A stretch of 18,398 nucleotides of DNA. It comes from DASQDT01 sp036380435 (GTDB lineage Bacteria > Acidobacteriota > Blastocatellia > Pyrinomonadales > Pyrinomonadaceae). The DNA lies in the NCBI GenBank assembly GCA_036380435.1, contig DASVES010000317.1:1-18398 (forward strand). Reading direction: 5' to 3'. The position numbers and the translations under genes are program-made. How positions within the stretch are numbered: the first letter of the stretch is position 1; every line of letters starts with the position of its first letter. Below are positions 14,494-18,398 of this stretch, piece after piece. The notes beneath the pieces were generated by a model. The model was not told the DNA's origin and ran no database searches. It was given only the letters and a program-made list of their open reading frames with translations.

Positions 14494-14913
14494 GTGAGCA
14501 TTATCGAAGATCAGGCATTAATTGACGCGGCCACGTCGGCGCGCGACTGCGCGCTGGCGACCTACTCGAACTTTTGCGTGGGCGCGGCCATCGAATCGGA
14601 CGACGGGCGCGTGTTTACGGGTTGCAACGTCGAGAGCGCGGCCTACGAGCTAACGATGTGCGCCGAGCGCGTGACCATCTGGAAGGCGCTCTCGGAAGGC
14701 GCGCGTCGCTTCACGCGCATCGCCGTCGTCGCCGACACGGAGCGCCTGACGCCGCCGTGCGGCGCCTGTCGCCAGCTCGTCTGGGAGTTCTGCGGCGACA
14801 TCCCCGTCATCCTCGCCAACCTGCGCGGCGACACGGAGACCCTACAGATGAGCGAGCTTCTGCCGCGCCCGTTCGACGCCAAGTTTCTCGAAGAGGCCAG
14901 CACGCAAAGTTAA
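14494..14913 (+). CDS. cdd: Cytidine deaminase
   Basis: Cytidine deaminase converts cytidine and deoxycytidine to uridine and deoxyuridine with a catalytic zinc. The product has 139 aa, as in the small homotetrameric class. The substrate motif GCNVESAAY begins at 43. C56-A-E58 gives the first zinc cysteine and the catalytic glutamate, and PCGAC (88-92) gives the other two zinc cysteines. The gene starts with GTG at 14494; the purine-rich AAGAAGG just upstream (near 14484-14490) supports this start, and the N-terminus matches the family. The product uridine is the substrate of the upstream udk gene. The stop codon overlaps the Shine-Dalgarno sequence of the next gene, suggesting cotranscription and coupled translation. 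Confidence 0.96.
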   Translation: MSIIEDQALIDAATSARDCALATYSNFCVGAAIESDDGRVFTGCNVESAAYELTMCAERVTIWKALSEGARRFTRIAVVADTERLTPPCGACRQLVWEFCGDIPVILANLRGDTETLQMSELLPRPFDAKFLEEASTQS

Positions 14914-14918
14914 GGAGG
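14912..14918 (+). promoter_or_regulatory. Ribosome binding site AAGGAGG
   Basis: This full-consensus Shine-Dalgarno sequence overlaps the cdd stop codon and lies 9 bp before the ATG at 14928. It fixes the start of the following small membrane protein, whose frame is open much further upstream inside cdd. Confidence 0.85.
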
Positions 14919-14927
14919 CGGCACGCG

Positions 14928-15389
14928 ATGTCAGACAAGGAGAAGGCGGACGAGGCCGAACCCGAGAAGGCCGAAGGCGGAAAGGCCGAAGGCGGCGCGG
15001 AGACGGTCGTCGAGCGCGTCATCAACCGCTACATGGGCGACACGATTCACCTGTTCCTCTCCCTGCTCTCGATCCTGATTATCGCCGCCGCCGTGCTCGC
15101 CACCTACGAGACGCTCGTCCGCGACTTCCCGAAGCTCCTCGCGCCCACGGACGAGTACAAAGTCTTGCAGGACATCATCGGCAACATCCTGCTGATCGCC
15201 ATCGCGGCCGAGTTAGGTTTGCTGCTGCTGTTCCACCGGACGAGCGCCGCCGTGGAGGTCATCATCTTCGTCATCGCGCGCAAGATCGTCAGCCCGAACC
15301 TCTCGTCCCTCGACCTGCTGCTCGCCGTGGCCGCCCTCGCCGGGCTGCTCATCGCGCGCTTCTACTATCTGCCCGGCAAGCCCAAGTAG
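14928..15389 (+). CDS. Small four-helix membrane protein, PsiE-like
   Basis: The product has 153 aa with a charged, Glu/Lys-rich N-terminal tail of about 35 residues, then four hydrophobic segments at about 41-60, 84-102, 108-120 and 127-146. The layout and the segment VEVIIFVIARKIV recall the phosphate-starvation-inducible PsiE family, but I am only moderately sure; a generic hypothetical membrane protein is the alternative. The tail contains a 15-bp tandem duplication (14967-14981 and 14982-14996) encoding KAEGG twice. The start is fixed by a strong Shine-Dalgarno sequence at 14912-14918. The gene sits directly after cdd and 41 bp before the exported deaminase-like gene, so it is probably in the same transcript. 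No substrate or partner can be inferred. Confidence 0.75.
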   Translation: MSDKEKADEAEPEKAEGGKAEGGAETVVERVINRYMGDTIHLFLSLLSILIIAAAVLATYETLVRDFPKLLAPTDEYKVLQDIIGNILLIAIAAELGLLLLFHRTSAAVEVIIFVIARKIVSPNLSSLDLLLAVAALAGLLIARFYYLPGKPK

Positions 15390-15430
15390 CTTAACGAAAA
15401 AGTAATTTACCGAAAGGCGAGATCGTCAAA

Positions 15431-16864
15431 GTGTCAAAGCTCAGTCGAAGACTCTTCTGCGTCGTGTTGGCCGGCGTCGTCCTGTGGCCGCTCATACCCG
15501 CGGAGGCGCAGAGGCGCAGGGCGTCTGCCGCTACGACGGTGGTCGATATGCTCGTGGTCGGCGGAACAATCGTCACAATGGATGAGCGCAAGCGCGTCAT
15601 CGAGGACGGGGCGGTCGCCGTCGCGCGCGGGCGCATCGTCGCCGTCGGAGCGCGCGCCGAGGTCGAGCGCCGGTACAGGCTCGCGCCGCGCGGCGAGCGC
15701 ATCGACGCCGCGGGCCGAGTAGTCATCCCCGGTCTCATCAACGGCCACACGCACGCGCCGATGGTGCTCTTCCGCGGCCTCGCCGACGACCTTGAGTTGA
15801 TGGACTGGCTGACGAAATACATCTTCCCGGCCGAAGCCAAAAACGTCACGGAGGAGTTCGTCCGCGTCGGCACACGCCTCGCCCTCGCCGAGATGATTCG
15901 CGGCGGGACGACCACCTACTGCGACATGTACTACTTCGAGGACGCCATCGCGGACGAGACGGCGCGCGCGGGGGTGCGCGGCGTGCTGGGCGAGACGGTC
16001 ATCGACTTCCCCGTCGCCGACAACAAGACGTGGGCCGAGGCGATGGCCTACAGCGAACGCTTCGTCAAAAAGTGGAAGGGCCATCCGCTCATCACGGCGG
16101 CGGTCGCGCCGCACGCGCCGTACACCGTCTCGGAGGAGCACCTGAAGGAAGTGCGCGCGCTCGCCGACCGCACGGGCGCGCCCATCGTCATTCACCTCGC
16201 GGAGACGCGTCAGGAAGTCGCCGACATCACGAAGCTCAAAGGCGTGCCGCCGGCCGAGTATCTCGCGCGCATCGGCTTCCTGCGCCCTGACGTGATCGCC
16301 GCGCACACCGTCCACCTCAACGAGCGCGAGATCGGTCTGCTGAAAGAGCACGGCGTCGGGAGCGTTCACAACCCCACGTCGAACATGAAGCTCGCGTCCG
16401 GCGTCGCGCCCGTCATGTCGATGCTGAACCGCGAGGTGAGGCTCGGCCTCGGCACCGACGGCGCGGCCTCGAACAACGACCTCGACATGTGGGAGGAGAT
16501 GGACCTCGCCGCCAAGCTCCACAAGCTCTCGGCGAACGACACGCGCGTGCTGCCGGCCGATCTCGCACTGGCGCTCGCCACGCTCGGCTCCGCACGCGCG
16601 CTGCACATGGAGAAGGAGATCGGATCGCTTGAGGAGGGCAAGCGCGCCGACCTCGTCGTCGTGGACATCGACGGCCTGCATCAGACGCCGCTCTACAACG
16701 TCTATTCGCACTTGGTCTACGCGACAAAAGCTTCGGACGTGCGCACGGTCGTCATCGAGGGGCGCGTCGTCATGCGCGACCGCCGCTTGTTAACGCTTGA
16801 CGAGGCAGTAGTTAAACGTCAGGCGCGCGTCTTTCGCGAACGCATCTCCAACAGTCTCAAGTAG
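15431..16864 (+). CDS. Exported amidohydrolase, MTA/SAH/adenosine deaminase-like
   Basis: This is a metal-dependent amidohydrolase of the TrzN/SsnA/MtaD group, whose members deaminate adenosine-type compounds (MTA, S-adenosylhomocysteine), guanine or s-triazines. The product has 477 aa. Metal ligands are H106 and H108 (NGHTH), H255 (VIHLAE, with catalytic E258), H292 (AAHTVH) and D343 (GTDGAAS). Motifs APHAPYTVS and VHNPTSNMKLASG match the MTA/SAH deaminase branch. From the GTG at 15431 the first 26 residues look like a signal peptide (RR, hydrophobic core, AEA cleavage site). An internal ATG at 15548 would give a cytoplasmic form, but it has no ribosome binding site. A periplasmic nucleoside deaminase would feed the importer encoded upstream. 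The exact substrate is inferred, not shown. Confidence 0.88.
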   Translation: MSKLSRRLFCVVLAGVVLWPLIPAEAQRRRASAATTVVDMLVVGGTIVTMDERKRVIEDGAVAVARGRIVAVGARAEVERRYRLAPRGERIDAAGRVVIPGLINGHTHAPMVLFRGLADDLELMDWLTKYIFPAEAKNVTEEFVRVGTRLALAEMIRGGTTTYCDMYYFEDAIADETARAGVRGVLGETVIDFPVADNKTWAEAMAYSERFVKKWKGHPLITAAVAPHAPYTVSEEHLKEVRALADRTGAPIVIHLAETRQEVADITKLKGVPPAEYLARIGFLRPDVIAAHTVHLNEREIGLLKEHGVGSVHNPTSNMKLASGVAPVMSMLNREVRLGLGTDGAASNNDLDMWEEMDLAAKLHKLSANDTRVLPADLALALATLGSARALHMEKEIGSLEEGKRADLVVVDIDGLHQTPLYNVYSHLVYATKASDVRTVVIEGRVVMRDRRLLTLDEAVVKRQARVFRERISNSLK

Positions 16865-16905
16865 TTGTCGAGGCGCCCGAGAGCGGCCCGACGGCGTCTA
16901 ACGGG

Positions 16906-16935
16906 TTGCTTAAATGGGGCCGTGCGGGCCATAAT
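16906..16935 (+). promoter_or_regulatory. Candidate promoter for the TonB-domain gene
   Basis: A good -10 element CATAAT (16930-16935) lies 18 bp downstream of a weak -35 TTGCTT (16906-16911). The leader that follows contains a 7-bp stem (16965-16971 with 16982-16988, loop 10 nt) before the ribosome binding site. The gap to the previous gene is 157 bp, the longest in the window, which supports a new transcription unit here. Confidence 0.4.
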
Positions 16936-17007
16936 ACGCACCTTCAAGCGGGTCAGAGCCTACAGGCGAGCGCTCGTTCCGGCTCGCCTTCTCAACAGAG
17001 AAAAATT

Positions 17008-17012
17008 AGGAG
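17008..17012 (+). promoter_or_regulatory. Ribosome binding site AGGAG for a GTG start
   Basis: AGGAG lies 9 bp before the GTG at 17022 and selects that codon as the start of the TonB-domain protein. The predicted signal peptide starts immediately after it. Confidence 0.75.
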
Positions 17013-17021
17013 TAAGACCAC

Positions 17022-18245
17022 GTGAAGGGAACCCGTATACTTCGCGGAGCACGCTTCGCCATCACCGCCTTCAGCCTCGCTCTGATTTTCGCCCCCCACA
17101 CAGACTTGCGCGCGCAGCAGGCGCCCGCCGAAGAAGCCCCGGAGGCCGACGTTGTCCAGCGCCGCGTGACGCGCGCCCGCGCCCTCGCCGCCGTCGGCAA
17201 ACTCGCCGCCGCCGCTCAGGATTTAGAACAGTTGAGGACGACCGCCGCGGACGACTCCGTGCGCGACGTGGCCAGCATCCTCCTGATGAACATCTACGTC
17301 GAGATGCCGGACTACGCGCGCGCCCACACGCTGCTCGAAGAGGCTTTCAAGGGCCGCGCGTCGCGTTCGGAAGCTGCCGTGCGTTCCCACTACGCGCTCG
17401 CGGGGCAGACCGTGGGCAGCGTCCGCGCACACGTCGAGCGTTACCGCTCCTTCGGCATCAACGTCGTGGACGAAGACCTGCCGACCGAGGCCAAGTCTGA
17501 TCTTGAACAGATGCGCGCGCTGCTGGAACGTGTGTGGGAGCAGGCCAAATCCGTGCGCGAGGAAGAGCAGAAAAGCGGCAGCGGCGACCGGGGTGCGGAT
17601 GCCACGGCGCTCATCGAGGAGGCGGCCAACGTCCGCCTGCGGCTGGCGCGCGGTGATGAGGAGCGCGCGCGCTGGCGGCAGGAAGTTTCGGAAGCGCGCC
17701 AGCGGCTCGTCGCCGCCGAGACGCGCATCACGAAGGTGAGCGACATTGTCTCCGCCGCCGCGCCGGCCGCGGGCGTCTCCGCGAACAACGTCTACGTGCC
17801 GCCGGCTTCGACGACTGGCCCCGCCCCCGCGCAGCCCGCGCCGAAGGAGCGCGCCGCGAACGCCTCGAAGAAGACGGCGCCCGCCGCGTCGAATGATAAT
17901 GCGCCCCGGCCGGAGTTGAGGGCGGAGAGCGCGAAGCCGGCCGACGCCGCCGCGCCGAAGCAGGGCGGGCTGTTCTCCGTCGGGTCGCTGCAAGGTCTGG
18001 CCGCGAAGAAGGTCTCGCCAAGCTACCCGAGTCTGGCGAAGTCAGCGCGCATCACAGGCGTGGTCACGGTCTTCCTCGTCCTAAACGAGAACGGCACGGT
18101 TGAGTCGGTGCAGCGCGCCGACGGGCCGGCACAACTACAGACCGCGGCCACTGACGCCGTCCGCCGCTGGAAGTTCAGACAGACCCTCATCGACGGCCAG
18201 CCCGTGAAAGTGTCGGGTTACATCAACTTCAACTTCTCGCTGTAG
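17022..18245 (+). CDS. TonB C-terminal domain protein with periplasmic helical region
   Basis: This is a probable periplasmic or inner-membrane-anchored protein ending in a TonB C-terminal domain, 407 aa. Residues 1-31 are a signal peptide or anchor (basic start, hydrophobic core, then LRAQQ). Residues 40-130 look like short helical repeats (QRRVTRARALAAVGKLAAAAQ, then YARAHTLLEEAFKG) that may be TPR-like. Residues 160-240 are highly charged and probably coiled coil. An Ala/Pro/Lys-rich linker (about 245-320) leads to the TonB domain (about 325-407), with SPSYPSLAKSARITG, VTVFLVLNENGTV and AVRRWKFRQTL. It differs from classical TonB by the long helical region before the linker. It could transduce energy to an outer-membrane receptor or simply be an envelope assembly factor. 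No receptor or ExbBD gene is in the window. Confidence 0.85.
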   Translation: MKGTRILRGARFAITAFSLALIFAPHTDLRAQQAPAEEAPEADVVQRRVTRARALAAVGKLAAAAQDLEQLRTTAADDSVRDVASILLMNIYVEMPDYARAHTLLEEAFKGRASRSEAAVRSHYALAGQTVGSVRAHVERYRSFGINVVDEDLPTEAKSDLEQMRALLERVWEQAKSVREEEQKSGSGDRGADATALIEEAANVRLRLARGDEERARWRQEVSEARQRLVAAETRITKVSDIVSAAAPAAGVSANNVYVPPASTTGPAPAQPAPKERAANASKKTAPAASNDNAPRPELRAESAKPADAAAPKQGGLFSVGSLQGLAAKKVSPSYPSLAKSARITGVVTVFLVLNENGTVESVQRADGPAQLQTAATDAVRRWKFRQTLIDGQPVKVSGYINFNFSL

Positions 18246-18289
18246 TGTAGGGGCTGACGACGCCTACCGATCCCGCCCCGCGAGTTTGA

Positions 18290-18371
18290 GTCCCGGAGGG
18301 ACGGCAGAATGTAGCCCACGGCGTGAGCCGTGGGTAAAGGTTAATTACAAAATCGGGAGCCCCAGAGGGGC
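18290..18371. repeat. Three-hairpin intergenic repeat
   Basis: Three compact hairpins lie in the non-coding tail after the TonB-domain gene. GTCCC-GGA-GGGAC is at 18290-18302. CCCACGGC-GTGA-GCCGTGGG, an 8-bp stem with a GNRA-type loop, is at 18315-18334. GCCCC-AGA-GGGGC is at 18359-18371. The first and third are followed by similar text (GGCAGAAT and GAAAGAAA). I recall similar multi-hairpin intergenic repeats from other bacterial genomes, but cannot confirm this here. No open frame covers the tail apart from an ATG at 18393 that runs off the window. Confidence 0.7.
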
Positions 18372-18398
18372 GAAAGAAAATCGAGGTTGAATATGCTC

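Noticed and set aside
15503..15525. 8-bp near-tandem repeat in the signal peptide region of the amidohydrolase
   Set aside because: There are only two copies, with coding sense retained; chance in GC-rich sequence is the simpler explanation.
15434..16711. 425-codon open frame on the - strand opposite the amidohydrolase
   Set aside because: The composition is typical of the complement of a high-GC gene, and the + strand protein has all metal ligands.
16865..17500. Open + strand frame starting right after the amidohydrolase stop
   Set aside because: It crosses the promoter-like gap and overlaps the TonB-domain gene in another frame. The translation is dominated by Arg and has no ribosome binding site.
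1..18398. tRNA, rRNA, transposase and integrase genes
   Set aside because: I looked for these on both strands and found none; mobility of the repeats must depend on factors outside the window if it occurs.

Overview
The window is about 18.4 kb of GC-rich bacterial chromosome in which every convincing gene lies on the + strand with short gaps. The gene content is chromosomal housekeeping and nucleoside salvage. Gram-negative-type features are present: a TonB-family protein, a BMP-family lipoprotein and Sec-type signal peptides. Heptamer-array hairpins of the kind seen here make me think of Acidobacteriota (Blastocatellia-like). That assignment comes from memory of similar repeats, is not proven by any marker in the window, and should be held loosely.

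Layout. Positions 1-3879 hold the 3' part of radA, a membrane-anchored PIN/TRAM protein (YacL type), ispD and ispF. This matches the Firmicute order radA-(disA)-yacL-ispD-ispF, with disA missing. Next come a small unrecognised gene (3888-4184) and a long nucleoside block. The block contains pyrimidine-nucleoside phosphorylase, a BMP-family nucleoside-binding lipoprotein, an OsmC peroxidase, a double-domain ABC ATPase, two permeases, an UbiB/ABC1 kinase-like protein, purine nucleoside phosphorylase, uridine kinase, cytidine deaminase, a small four-helix membrane protein and an exported amidohydrolase of the MTA/SAH/adenosine deaminase type. A TonB C-terminal domain protein and a three-hairpin intergenic repeat close the window.

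How the genes work together. The BMP lipoprotein, ATPase and two permeases form a complete nucleoside importer. The two phosphorylases, the kinase and the deaminases can process imported purine and pyrimidine nucleosides into bases, pentose-1-phosphate or nucleotides. OsmC and UbiB are embedded in this block but have no obvious part in nucleoside metabolism.

The most unusual content is between the genes. Eight of the 12 gene junctions between 2.49 and 13.83 kb carry a long inverted repeat. Its left arm is a tandem array of about four or five 7-bp units, and its right arm is the reverse-complement array. Five different heptamer families share this architecture. The left arm starts at, or supplies, the upstream stop codon, and the right arm runs almost up to the next ATG. 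One element has a second family nested inside it, one is a near-perfect hairpin, and one carries a good sigma-70-like promoter in its loop. I regard this set as the best candidate in the window for an undescribed system: either a mobile or self-copying repeat, or a layer of operon mRNA control.
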